Source of the DNA: DATBLE01 sp963719325
GTDB lineage: Bacteria; Actinomycetota; Thermoleophilia; Gaiellales; Gaiellaceae
NCBI GenBank assembly: GCA_963719325.1
Contig: CAVRBW010000008.1
Coordinates: forward strand, 1-64,000
DNA: 64,000 bases
Reading direction: 5' to 3'
The translations under genes were made by a program, and so were the position numbers. Positions within the stretch are counted from its first letter, which is position 1. Every line of letters starts with the position of its first letter. Shown here piece after piece: positions 27,407 to 36,127 of this stretch. The notes beneath the pieces were generated by a model that saw only the letters and a program-made list of their open reading frames with translations, did not search any database and was not told the DNA's origin.

Positions 27407-27433
27407 GCGGCGCCCGACATGTGCGGGCGCCGC
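27407..27433 (-). terminator. Intra-operon hairpin 1
   Basis: GCGGCGCCCG pairs perfectly with CGGGCGCCGC around a 7-base loop. It lies in the 154-bp gap between permease stop and ATPase start. There is no U tract. With the second hairpin at 27479 it may attenuate transcription or protect the upstream mRNA. Confidence 0.55.
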
Positions 27434-27478
27434 TCGCAGCGGCACCTATGGTGCGAGCGGGTTTGGGGAAGGGGGCCC

Positions 27479-27505
27479 ACGGGGGAAACCGGCCGTTTCC
27501 CCCGT
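27479..27505 (-). terminator. Intra-operon hairpin 2
   Basis: ACGGGGGAAAC pairs perfectly with GTTTCCCCCGT around the 5-base loop CGGCC, 22 bases after the permease stop. It is the closer of two tandem hairpins, and a good candidate for a partial terminator after the binding protein and permease genes. Confidence 0.6.
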
Positions 27506-27527
27506 GAAGCGAGCCGGAGGCGAGCGT

Positions 27528-28397
27528 TCACCTGATCTGGAATCCCTCCGCAAGTCGGCCGCCCATCACGTGCTTCCGGACGAGCGCCATCAGGATCACC
27601 GACGGGATGGCGAGCAGGAGCGAGAAGACCGCCGCCGCCTGCTCCGGGTAGTTGAGGACGAGGGTGTACATCTCCGTCGGCATCGTGATGTACGTCGGGA
27701 CGCCGACGAGGAACGTGCCCTGCGCCTCGTCGAACGAGACGAGGAAGGAGAGGATCATCGCGACGAAGATCCCGGGCGCCGCGAGCGGGAACGTGACGCG
27801 GAAGAAGACCCGCAGCGGCCCTGCGCCGACATCACGCGCCGCCTCCTCGAGCGAGCGCGGCACCGCCGAGAAAGCGGCGGTAGGGATCCAGGTCATGAAG
27901 ACGACGGTGCCGATCAACTGCACGAACACGACGCCCATGAACGTCCCCATCAGGTTGAGGTAGAAGAAGACGCCGGCCATCGACACGTAGAGGCCGATCT
28001 TCGGGAAGGCGTTCGTGGCGAAGAGCGAGATCAGGAGCACGCGCCGGCCGGGAAAGTTGAAGCGCGAGAACGCGTAGGCCGCCGGCAGGCAGATCGCCGC
28101 CGAGAGCACCGTCACGACCGGCGCGAAGATGAAGCTCAGCTTCATCGAGTGGAGCAGCGCCTGGTCCTCGAAGACCGACCGCCACCACTTGACCGTCCAG
28201 TCGCGAGGTAGGAGCTGCGGGAACTGCCACAGGCCGGAGAAGGCGCGCAGAGAGAGCCACGCGATCGGCCCGACCATGAAGATGAGCAGCGCGAGCAGGA
28301 AGATCGCGGTGGCGATGCGGCCGAGCAGCCGCGTCGCCGCGACCCGGCGCGCCGAGGGAGCGGCCGGCAGCGGCACGCGCGCGGGGACACTCGTCAC
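27528..28397 (-). CDS. ABC transporter permease (PotC/UgpE-like)
   Basis: This 289-residue permease has six membrane helices. The EAA loop is EEAARDVGAGPLRVFFRVTF, the contact site for the ATPase. The first helix (ATAIFLLALLIFMVGPIAWL) is at about 29-48. GTG 28397 overlaps the stop of the other permease as GTGA, so the two are made in equal amounts. It forms the channel heterodimer with the upstream permease. Confidence 0.9.
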   Translation of the reverse strand: MTSVPARVPLPAAPSARRVAATRLLGRIATAIFLLALLIFMVGPIAWLSLRAFSGLWQFPQLLPRDWTVKWWRSVFEDQALLHSMKLSFIFAPVVTVLSAAICLPAAYAFSRFNFPGRRVLLISLFATNAFPKIGLYVSMAGVFFYLNLMGTFMGVVFVQLIGTVVFMTWIPTAAFSAVPRSLEEAARDVGAGPLRVFFRVTFPLAAPGIFVAMILSFLVSFDEAQGTFLVGVPTYITMPTEMYTLVLNYPEQAAAVFSLLLAIPSVILMALVRKHVMGGRLAEGFQIR

Positions 28398-29341
28398 GAC
28401 GTCACCGAGGCGCGCCTTTGCGCGCGGACGTTAGCCCACACGTACGCGGTGCCGATCCCGATCGCGAGGACGAACACGATCATCGCCATCACCTCCGCCT
28501 GCTGCGGTTGCCCGTAGGCGCCGAAGTAGTTGCTCATCGACGGGCCGAGCATGTTCGGCGCGCTCGGCCCGGTCAGGTAGGGGATCGTGAAGCTGCCGAG
28601 CACCGCGATGCCGGTGAACGTCGCGGTGATCACCGTCGGGATCACGTTCAGCGGCAGCAGCACAGAGCGGACGGTGCGGCCGAGCGAGGCGCCCGAGTCG
28701 CGGGCTGCTTCGATCAGCGCGTTCGGCACGGCGTTGAGCCCGGAGCTCATCATCAACACCCCGAAGGGGATCGAGACCCACACCTGCGCGATCAGCACGC
28801 ACGTGAGCGTGTAGCCGAGGGTGGGAAAGCCGTGGAAGCCGAGCCGGTACGCGACCGTCCGGACGAAGCCGTCCGAGGAGTAGAAGACGAGGGTCGCGTA
28901 GCCGGCGATCACGACCGGGATGAAGAGCGGCACGACGGACAGCGCCGAGACGACGCGGGCGACGCGCGAGTCCGACAGGCGCAGGTAGAGCGCGACCGCC
29001 CACGAGACGACGAGGACGATCCCGACCGTGGCGGCCGTGATCCAGATCGTTGCGTACAGATCGCGGCGCACATGCGGGTTCCCGAGTATCTCGCGGTAGG
29101 CGCCGAGGGTGACACCGTGCTTCACCACGTGCTGCCGCTGCGCGAAGAGGTTGACGACGGAGTTCGGCCCGTCGGCGCGGCCGAGGGTGTAGGCGATCGC
29201 CGCCAGCACCGGGAACCCGATGAAGACGGCGATCACTCCCACCGGCGGGAGCACCATGAGCAGGCCCTGGGCCTGCTCACGGAGCGTCCGCCGCCGCGCG
29301 GCCGCGCGGGGTGTGAGTGCTACGGCACGTTCTGCTGCCAC
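28394..29341 (-). CDS. ABC transporter permease (PotB/UgpA-like)
   Basis: This 315-residue permease has about six helices and the EAA motif IEAARDSGASLGRTVRSVLL. GTG 29341 (VAAERAVALTPR) is the only good start before the first helix (about 30-50); it lies inside the end of the binding-protein gene, a 22-bp overlap that suggests coupling. With the next permease it forms the transport channel. The pair looks closer to the polyamine/YnjC side of the family than to classical UgpAE. Confidence 0.87.
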   Translation of the reverse strand: MAAERAVALTPRAAARRRTLREQAQGLLMVLPPVGVIAVFIGFPVLAAIAYTLGRADGPNSVVNLFAQRQHVVKHGVTLGAYREILGNPHVRRDLYATIWITAATVGIVLVVSWAVALYLRLSDSRVARVVSALSVVPLFIPVVIAGYATLVFYSSDGFVRTVAYRLGFHGFPTLGYTLTCVLIAQVWVSIPFGVLMMSSGLNAVPNALIEAARDSGASLGRTVRSVLLPLNVIPTVITATFTGIAVLGSFTIPYLTGPSAPNMLGPSMSNYFGAYGQPQQAEVMAMIVFVLAIGIGTAYVWANVRAQRRASVTS

Positions 29342-30450
29342 TGAGCCTTCATGTCGTTGCCCGACTTGGTCGAGTAGCCCTGGCGGAGCGTGTTCGCCGA
29401 GACGTCGGCGAACTTCGTCTTGACCGACGCCGGCATGTACTTCAGGTCGACGGCCGGGTATCCCGCCATCACGTTCACGACCACCGACTGGGCCGCCGGC
29501 GACAGCAGGAAGTTGACGAACTTGTAGACCGAGACCTTGTTCTTCGCCGTCTTCGGCACCGCGAGATAGGCCGCGCCGCCGTTGAAGGACGGGTTCGAGA
29601 TCTGGGTCAGCTTGATCGACGGCGGCAGCGTGCCCGCCTTCAGGCCAGCGAGCGCCTGGTCCGACCAGACCGGAGCCATCCAGATCTGGCCCTTGGCGAG
29701 CAGGTCGAGCGTGGCCTGGTTGCCGTTCGGGTAGACGCCGTTGCCGTACATGTCCTGGTTGAGGCTGTGCAGGACGTCGAAGCCCTGCTTCCAGTTCGAC
29801 TCGAGGTCCGGCTCGTAGCCCTGCACGAACTTCGTGATCAGGCTCTGCGACATGTACTTGTCGAGCACCGTCTCGACGAAGGACTGCCCGGAGCCGCCGG
29901 TGTTCGGCGAGTTGTAGGTGAACTTTCCGGGGTGCGCCTTGATCCACGCGAGCAGCGCGTCGAGGGTCTTCGGCGGACTTGCTACCTGCTGCGAGTTGTA
30001 GCCGAGCACGACCGAGGAGCCGCGGTACGGGATCGCCGCGCCCTTCACCGGCGTCAGCAGCGCCTTGTTCACGTGGTTCAGGTTCGGCGCCGTCGCCTTC
30101 GAGACCGGCTGTGTGAGGCCGGAGAGCGCGAGCGTCGTCGACAGGCCACCGTCGACGATGTCGATCCCAGACCACTTGCGCTGCTTCACCGCGACGCCGA
30201 TGCGGGCGAGCGTCGTCGAGTCGTTCGTGCCGTGCTCGGAGAAGATGAACTTGATCTTGACACCGGGGTTCTGCTTCTGAAACGCCGGGATCAGGTTGTC
30301 CTGCCAGAGCGACTGCACGTTGACGTCGCCGCTCGCGTACAGGTTGATCGTCACCCCCTTGGCTGCGTGCGACGGGCCGGTCGAGCCGGCGACCGCCGTG
30401 GGGACCGCGACCAGCGCCGCGGCCAGGATCACGAGAATCTTCGCCTTCAC
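29320..30450 (-). CDS. ABC transporter substrate-binding protein (type II, Ugp/YnjB-like)
   Basis: This 376-residue exported protein has a signal peptide (KAKILVILAAALVAVPTAVA, cleaved near residue 30) and no lipobox Cys. The mature part begins VTINLYASGDVNVQSLW and shows the family's AVPKTAKNKVSVYKFVNFLL near the C-terminus. The GTG at 30450 has GGAGGGAG spaced six bases away. It heads the operon with two permeases, ATPase, phosphodiesterase, IMPase, LacI and sulfatase-fold hydrolase. The downstream enzymes suggest a glycerophosphodiester or polyol-phosphate ligand. Confidence 0.87.
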   Translation of the reverse strand: MKAKILVILAAALVAVPTAVAGSTGPSHAAKGVTINLYASGDVNVQSLWQDNLIPAFQKQNPGVKIKFIFSEHGTNDSTTLARIGVAVKQRKWSGIDIVDGGLSTTLALSGLTQPVSKATAPNLNHVNKALLTPVKGAAIPYRGSSVVLGYNSQQVASPPKTLDALLAWIKAHPGKFTYNSPNTGGSGQSFVETVLDKYMSQSLITKFVQGYEPDLESNWKQGFDVLHSLNQDMYGNGVYPNGNQATLDLLAKGQIWMAPVWSDQALAGLKAGTLPPSIKLTQISNPSFNGGAAYLAVPKTAKNKVSVYKFVNFLLSPAAQSVVVNVMAGYPAVDLKYMPASVKTKFADVSANTLRQGYSTKSGNDMKAQWQQNVP

Positions 30451-30474
30451 AAGTCTCCCTCCTTACCCTTCGTG

Positions 30475-30490
30475 GTTGCCGTTGTGCAAC
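30475..30490. promoter_or_regulatory. Candidate operator before the Ugp-like operon
   Basis: GTTGCCGTTGTGCAAC has 5-bp inverted arms (GTTGC/GCAAC), 25 bp before the binding-protein start. The TTGC/GCAA arms are LacI-like, and the operon carries its own LacI gene. This is a weak call without binding data. Confidence 0.35.
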
Positions 30491-30557
30491 ACCGTGCAGG
30501 TCGCCACCGCGTCGCCGGGTGGACAGATGGTGACGTCCTGGTGACGAGGCTGTTTGC

Positions 30558-31685
30558 TCACGCCGCTCTCCCAGCCGCCTCGCCGCCGATCGCCACGCCC
30601 CGCTGCACCGCGATCGCAGCCGCCGCCTGCTGACAGGCGACGATGTCCGCCCGGCCCTCCGCGACCCCCGCCGATGGCGCGGTCCCCTCGAGCGCGAACG
30701 CCGCGAACGCGAGCCACTCGCACGCGAATGCCTCGACGGTCGAGCGGAAGCGGGTCGAGCGCTCTGAGGCCCCGTCGGCCTCGACGACCCTCAGCGTCGT
30801 CGGCGCATGCAGCAGGTAGGGCGAGGGGAACGTGAGCGCGACGGTGCCACGCTCGTCGTGGACGCATACCTCCTCCCGATAGGCGGGATAACGGTCGAGG
30901 TAGTGCCAGCGAATGGAGACACGCCCTCCGCCACCGAGCCGGCCGAGGAGCGCCACCGACGGCGGGGCGAAACCGACGCCGTCGGGCCACGCGTCGCCGT
31001 ACTCGAAGTCGATCGGCTCGCCGAGCAGATACCGGATCACGGCGAGGTCGTGGACGACACTGCCGAGGAGCACTCCGGTGTAGAGCGAGGCGATCTCGGC
31101 GGGTACCGGGCCGAGCGCACGCTCCGCCAGGGCGAGCTCCTCCGCGCGCAGCCACTCGAGCGTCCCAGTGTCGACGTCGTCGGCGGGCGGAAGCAGACCT
31201 GCGTGCCCGAGCTGCGACGCTTCGGACGGGTGCAGGACGGTCACCTCGACGGATCGCGCCGGCGGCCTCTCTGCCAGCAGCGTCCGCGCCCGCTCGACCG
31301 CGGGATCGTAGATCTTCATGTACCCGAGCGAGAGGCGCGGCTCCAGCTCGGCGAGCGCATCCGCCTCGGCAAGCGTGTATGCGAGCGGTTTTTCGCAGAA
31401 GACGGCGAGTCCGGCTCTCGCCGCTGCTGCGGCGAGCTCGCCGTGCGAGCCGGACGTCAGCAGCGCGACACCGTCCAGGTCGCCGCAGCCGAGCAAGGCC
31501 TCCGCCTCCGAGAAGCGCCGCTCGTCCGGCACGCCGAGGCGCTCGCCGAGACGGTCGCGGCGGGCCGGCGACAGATCGCACACCGCCGCCACCTGGAAGA
31601 GGTCAGCCCGCTTCGCCAGGATCGGCAGGTGCACGGCCTGGGCGACCGCACCGAGCCCGATCACGCCGATCCTCAGGGGTGCCAC
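30558..31685 (-). CDS. Gfo/Idh/MocA family dehydrogenase
   Basis: This 375-residue NAD(P)-dependent dehydrogenase has Rossmann motif LRIGVIGLGAVAQAVHLP, the substrate/cofactor motif VFCEKPLAYTLAEAD and LGSVVHDLAVIRYLLG in the C-terminal alpha/beta domain. GTG 31685 (VAPLRIGVIG) is chosen over longer in-frame starts. It lies upstream of the Ugp-like operon on the same strand, 107 bp away, and diverges from glpD. The substrate is probably a sugar or cyclitol. Confidence 0.85.
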   Translation of the reverse strand: MAPLRIGVIGLGAVAQAVHLPILAKRADLFQVAAVCDLSPARRDRLGERLGVPDERRFSEAEALLGCGDLDGVALLTSGSHGELAAAAARAGLAVFCEKPLAYTLAEADALAELEPRLSLGYMKIYDPAVERARTLLAERPPARSVEVTVLHPSEASQLGHAGLLPPADDVDTGTLEWLRAEELALAERALGPVPAEIASLYTGVLLGSVVHDLAVIRYLLGEPIDFEYGDAWPDGVGFAPPSVALLGRLGGGGRVSIRWHYLDRYPAYREEVCVHDERGTVALTFPSPYLLHAPTTLRVVEADGASERSTRFRSTVEAFACEWLAFAAFALEGTAPSAGVAEGRADIVACQQAAAAIAVQRGVAIGGEAAGRAA

Positions 31686-31864
31686 CGAACGGAGATCCGG
31701 GGCGGGCCGGGCAGCCTCCGGATCGAGCAGGTGACCTCCTTCGCGTCGCCCCCTCACGTGCGGATACGTTTGCACTCCTCTCGAGCCAAAGTCAAGACCC
31801 GGCGCCACGGAGACGGATCGACGATCATGCAATCGTTGGCACAGTGATTCCCATACGCACCCGG

Positions 31865-33382
31865 ATGCTCGAACGGCTCAACCGCGAGCGCTTCGATCTA
31901 CTCGTGATCGGTGGCGGGATCGTGGGGGCGGGCACGGCAGCGCTTGCCGCGCGCCTGGGCCTGCGCGTCGCACTCGTCGAGCGGTCCGACTTCGGCTCCG
32001 GCACCTCGAGCGCGTCGTCGAAGCTCATCCACGGGGGCCTCCGCTACCTGCGCATGGGCGACTTCCGGCTCGTCCGGGAGGGCCTGCACGAGGCGCAAGC
32101 CCTCTCGCGCGAGGTCGCCCCGCACCTCGTCCGCGAGCTGCCCTTTCTGCTCCCCGTGGAGCGTGGCGGCCCGTACGGGCCGACGGCGATCCGTGCCGCG
32201 CTTGCCGCCTACGCGGGCCTCACGGGCTCCCTGCGCCTGCGCGGGCTCACGATCCCTCCTGCGCGCGCCACCGAGCTCGTCCCGCCACTCGACGTCGGCC
32301 GCCTCCGCGCGGTCGGCCTCTACCACGACGCGCAGGGAAACGACGCGCGGCTCTGCCTGGCCAACGTCCTCGCTGCCGCCGAAGCCGGCGCGGCTGTAGC
32401 GAGCCGCGCCGAAGCAGTCGCGATCGGGCGCTCGAACGAAGGGCTCGCCGTCACTGTGCGCAACCTGGTCGACGACGGGGTGATCGAGGTCGCGGCGAGG
32501 GCCGTCGTCAACGCCTCCGGCTCTGCGGTCGACGACGTCCGACGCCTCGAGGACGCTGACGCAGGGACGTCGGTCACGCTCAGCAAAGGCGCTCACCTCG
32601 TGCTCGAGCTGCCGGCGCCGTGGGCCGCGGCGTTGACGATCCCGGTCGACCGCACTCGCGTCGCATTCGCGGTTCCATGGGACGACCTCCTTCTGCTCGG
32701 CACCACCGACACCGAGTTCCACCCCGGCGTGGACACGCTCGAGGTGACCGCGGAGGAGGAGGCCCAGATCCTGGCCGAGACGGGACGGGTGCTGGCGCCC
32801 GAGCTGCTGCGTCCGGAGTCGATTCGGTATCGGTTCGCCGGTCTGCGAGTGCTGCCGGTCACCCGCGGCCCTACGGCGCGGGCGAGGCGCGAGGTCGCCT
32901 TCTCCCGGGGCCGCCTTGGCGTGCTCTCCGTCGCCGGCGGCAAGCTGACGACGTATCGGCGGATCGCGCGCGCGGCGCTCTCGAGGCTTCAGGGCGACCT
33001 CGGCCTGCACACGCTCGACGGCGGGGGGCCGCTTCCCGGCGCAGGCCGGCCGGAGGTCGTCGCCCAGGCGCTCGGTCGCCGCTTCCCCATCCTGGCGCCG
33101 GAGCTCGCGCGCCACCTCGCCGCGACCTACGGGACCCTGGCCGGCGAGGTGCTCGCGGCGTGCGAGGAGCGGCCGGACGCTCTCGAGCCACTCGCGCCGG
33201 GTGGGCTCGACGTGGTCGCGCAGGCGCTGTACGCACGGACGCACGAGTGGGCGATCGACGCGGAGGACGTCATCCGCCGCCGCACGACCCTTGCGTTCCA
33301 CGGCCTCGACACCCCGGCGCTCCGAGAGCGGATCGAGGAGCTGTGGACCGGAGCTCCACTCGCAGCAGGAAGCGGGGCCTGA
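31865..33382 (+). CDS. glpD: FAD-dependent glycerol-3-phosphate dehydrogenase
   Basis: This 505-residue member of the aerobic GlpD family oxidises glycerol-3-phosphate to DHAP and passes electrons to quinone. The FAD site is FDLLVIGGGIVGAGTAALAA; SSASSKLIHGGLRYL and LSVAGGKLTTYRRIA are hallmark segments. ATG 31865 or GTG 31844 could start it; neither has a clear Shine-Dalgarno sequence. The TGA stop lies inside a GGGGCCTGACCCC repeat. Next to glpK and the Ugp-like operon it supplies the entry to glycolysis. Confidence 0.92.
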   Translation: MLERLNRERFDLLVIGGGIVGAGTAALAARLGLRVALVERSDFGSGTSSASSKLIHGGLRYLRMGDFRLVREGLHEAQALSREVAPHLVRELPFLLPVERGGPYGPTAIRAALAAYAGLTGSLRLRGLTIPPARATELVPPLDVGRLRAVGLYHDAQGNDARLCLANVLAAAEAGAAVASRAEAVAIGRSNEGLAVTVRNLVDDGVIEVAARAVVNASGSAVDDVRRLEDADAGTSVTLSKGAHLVLELPAPWAAALTIPVDRTRVAFAVPWDDLLLLGTTDTEFHPGVDTLEVTAEEEAQILAETGRVLAPELLRPESIRYRFAGLRVLPVTRGPTARARREVAFSRGRLGVLSVAGGKLTTYRRIARAALSRLQGDLGLHTLDGGGPLPGAGRPEVVAQALGRRFPILAPELARHLAATYGTLAGEVLAACEERPDALEPLAPGGLDVVAQALYARTHEWAIDAEDVIRRRTTLAFHGLDTPALRERIEELWTGAPLAAGSGA

Positions 33383-33483
33383 CCCCGAAACCCGCAACAA
33401 TTCTCTGAACAGTGCGGATCGACCCCCCACATTGCAGGAAAGACGCCGAGAGGGACATGGCCCAGGGCCTGACCCCGCGACAT
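33374..33483. repeat. REP-like paired repeat between glpD and glpK
   Basis: GGGGCCTGACCCC at 33374-33386 recurs as GGGCCTGACCCCG inside a longer unit at 33459-33483 (GGCCCAGGGCCTGACCCC followed by GCGACAT). That longer unit matches the reverse complement of the unit at 60728-60754 with only two differences over about 24 bases. The two copies enclose about 70 bp containing CCACATTGCAGGAAA, which resembles the centre of the repeat at 46.1 kb. The first copy provides the glpD stop codon. Confidence 0.75.
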
Positions 33484-33488
33484 CCCGC

Positions 33489-34931
33489 GTGATCCTCGCG
33501 ATCGACCAGGGCACGACCGGGACGACCTGCCTCGTCGTCGACGCCGAGGCGCGCGTACGCGGCCGCGGCTACGCCGAGGTGCCGCAGCACTACCCGCAGC
33601 CGGGCTGGGTGGAGCACGACCCGGAGGAGCTCTGGCAGAGCGTCGAACAGGCCGCCGCGGCGGCGGTCACGGCGGCGGAGATCGCGCCGGCCACGCTGAC
33701 CGCGATCGGGATCACGAACCAGCGCGAGACGACGCTCCTCTGGGAGCGGGAGAGCGGCCGCCCCGTCCACCACGCGATCGTCTGGCAGGACCGCCGCACC
33801 GCCGAGCGCTGCCGCTCGCTTCCGGCCGAGCTCCTGCGCAGCCGCACGGGTCTCGTTCCCGACCCCTACTTCTCGGCGACCAAGCTGGAGTGGCTGCTGG
33901 AGCGAACGGAGGCGCCCCAGGACGAGCTCGCGTTCGGCACCGTCGACTCCTGGCTCGTGTGGAAGCTGACGGGCGGCGAGCTCCACGTCACCGAGCCGAC
34001 CAACGCGTCGCGCACGCTGCTGCTCGGCCTCGACACGCTCGAGTGGGACGACGAGCTGCTCGCGCTGTTCGGCGTCGAGCGCTCGCTGCTGCCGGAGCTG
34101 CGCGGCTCGTCGGAGGTCGTCGGCGAGGGCGAGCTGCTCGGCGTGCGACTGCCGATCGCCGGGCTGGCGGGCGACCAGCAGGCGGCGCTCGTCGGCCAGG
34201 GTTGCTTCCGGACCGGCCAGGCGAAGGCGACCTACGGCACCGGGACCTTCGTCCTCGTCGACGTCGGCGAATCCCCGCTGACCCCGCCCCCGGGGCTGCT
34301 CGAGACGGCTGCGGTGGCGCTCGGCGGCGGTCGCCGGTACGCGGTCGAGGGCTCGGTGCTGGCAACCGGCGCCGTCGTCCAGTGGCTGCGCGACGGGCTC
34401 GGCCTGCTCGCCTCGGCAGAGGAGAGCGAGGCGCTCGCGCAGGAGGTCGAGTCGACCGGCGGCGTCTACCTCGTCCCCGCCCTGGCCGGCCTCGGCTCGC
34501 CGCACTGGAATCCGTACGCGCGCGGACTCCTCTGCGGCCTGACGAGCGGGACGAAACGGGCACACGTCGCGCGCGCCGCGCTCGAGGGAATCGCCTTCTC
34601 GGTCGCCGACGTCCTCGAGGCTCTGCCGGAGCCGCCGGGGGTGCTGCGCGCCGACGGCGGAGCGAGTGCGAACGGCTTCCTGATGCAGTTCCAGGCCGAC
34701 CTCCTCGGGTGCCCCGTGGAAGTCGCCGCCGAGCGGGAGACGACCGGGCTCGGCGCCGCCGCGCTCGCCGGCCTGGCCACCGGCGTGTGGTCGAGCGCGG
34801 ACGAGTTCGCCGCCTACCTGCGCCGGGGGGCGCGGTACGAGCCGCGCAGGCCGCCGGCAGAGGTGGCCGCCCTGCGCGCAGGCTGGCGACAGGCGCTGCG
34901 CCGCGCGTTGCTGGACTCGGGCGAGGTCTGA
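33489..34931 (+). CDS. glpK: Glycerol kinase
   Basis: This 480-residue FGGY kinase phosphorylates glycerol to glycerol-3-phosphate. Motifs are the N-terminal ILAIDQGTTGTTCLVVD, ITNQRETTLLWERESG, the ATP site YGTGTFVLVDVG and the FGGY signature 2 region LRADGGASANGFLMQFQADL. GTG 33489 starts right after the repeat unit, with no strong Shine-Dalgarno sequence visible. Together with glpD it feeds free glycerol into DHAP. Confidence 0.95.
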   Translation: MILAIDQGTTGTTCLVVDAEARVRGRGYAEVPQHYPQPGWVEHDPEELWQSVEQAAAAAVTAAEIAPATLTAIGITNQRETTLLWERESGRPVHHAIVWQDRRTAERCRSLPAELLRSRTGLVPDPYFSATKLEWLLERTEAPQDELAFGTVDSWLVWKLTGGELHVTEPTNASRTLLLGLDTLEWDDELLALFGVERSLLPELRGSSEVVGEGELLGVRLPIAGLAGDQQAALVGQGCFRTGQAKATYGTGTFVLVDVGESPLTPPPGLLETAAVALGGGRRYAVEGSVLATGAVVQWLRDGLGLLASAEESEALAQEVESTGGVYLVPALAGLGSPHWNPYARGLLCGLTSGTKRAHVARAALEGIAFSVADVLEALPEPPGVLRADGGASANGFLMQFQADLLGCPVEVAAERETTGLGAAALAGLATGVWSSADEFAAYLRRGARYEPRRPPAEVAALRAGWRQALRRALLDSGEV

Positions 34932-34943
34932 CCTCGGCCGAGC

Positions 34944-36127
34944 CTACGGCGTAAGCGCCACGGTCAGGCCGTCGTCGGCAACGAGCCGGTGCAGCCCCGG
35001 CGCGGCCGGCACGCGAACCCGGTCGGCGGTGATCCTGCGCCGCTCGCCGTCCGGGCCGAGCAGGGTCGTCCCATCCCCGTCGAGCACGAGTAGCTCTCCG
35101 TCGTGCCTGACCGCGACCGGTGCCTCCGGCCCCGCCGAAATCGCGATGCGGCCCTCACGGAGCGCGGCGAGCACGTCCTCGCCCTCGACCTCGAGCCAGG
35201 TCGTCGGCGCTCCCGGAAGGCCCTCGAGGCCGAAGGCGGCGTGAAAGTCGCTGCCGCCGACCGGGAGACCCGCTCCCCAGGCCTCCCACCACTCGAGCGT
35301 CTCGAGCCCGACCCGGTCCCACGTCGAGTGCCAGACCTCCACGAGCGGCGGCCGCTCGGCCATCGGCTGGCGCCAGGCCATGTCCCCGCCGAGCGGGTGG
35401 TTGATCGAGAGCAGCGCGCCTGCAGCTTCGGCGTCCACGAGCCAGTCGTCCGCGGAGCGGCGGAAGTCGATCCAGCGGCTCGCGCCGATGCAGTTCGCGT
35501 GGCCGCGATCGGCCGTCAGCTCGAACCCGGGCAGGAGCAGCATTCGGCATGGGCTGCCGCAGCGGCCAGGTCGGCGTTCTGGCTGACCGTGTTGTGGTCG
35601 GTGATCGCGAGGAAGTCGAGTCCGCGCTCATGCGCCAGGCAGGCGAGCTCGGCGACGGTGAGGAGTCCGTCCGAGTGGACGGTGTGGGTGTGGAGATCGC
35701 CTGCGAGCCAGCGTCTCCCCGGTGCGGCCGGCAGCTCACGACGCGGAGGGCGCTGCGGCCGGGCCGGCGGCGCGGGCTCAGGCGGAGGGTCGGCCGGCGC
35801 CAGGTCGATCTCGAGCTCGAACTCCGTGCCGTCCTGGGCGACGCGGTGCAGCCCGAGCAGCACCTGCCACTCCCCGGGCGGAAGCGGCCCGGCCACGTAC
35901 CCGGGAGTCGCACGCCCACCGGTGACGACGAAGCCCTCCTTGTTCGAGCCGGACCAGCCGCGGAAGCCCGCCGGGTCGAGCAGCCCCAGGTCGATCACCG
36001 AGCGGCTGCGGTCGTAGTGCAGCCGGGCGGCCACCGCCGGCGCACCCGGCGGCACCTCGAACGGGACCGACCGGTAGAGCGACTCGGCGCGATCTGCGGG
36101 CGTCCACTGTCCGCGAACGACCCTCAT
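34944..36127 (-). CDS. CehA/McbA-type PHP-domain metallohydrolase, frameshifted
   Basis: Residues 1-110 form an unrecognised beta-rich domain (SLYRSVPFEVPPG; GPLPPGEWQVLLG). A PHP phosphoesterase domain follows: WLAGDLHTHTVHSDG, DFLAITDHNTVS, then in the next frame LLLPGFELTADRGHAN, SINHPLGGD and GGSDFHAAFG. These histidines and acids bind the metals. The frame changes at about 35543-35548; one missing G gives AHAGMLLLPG. No signal peptide. ATGA overlap with the ABC ATPase makes it the last gene of the sugar ABC operon. A phosphoester or glycoside-phosphate hydrolase is likely. Confidence 0.8.

Noticed and set aside
31822..31835. CGAT/ATCG inverted repeat before glpD as an operator
   Set aside because: Four-base arms are too short to separate from chance in this sequence.
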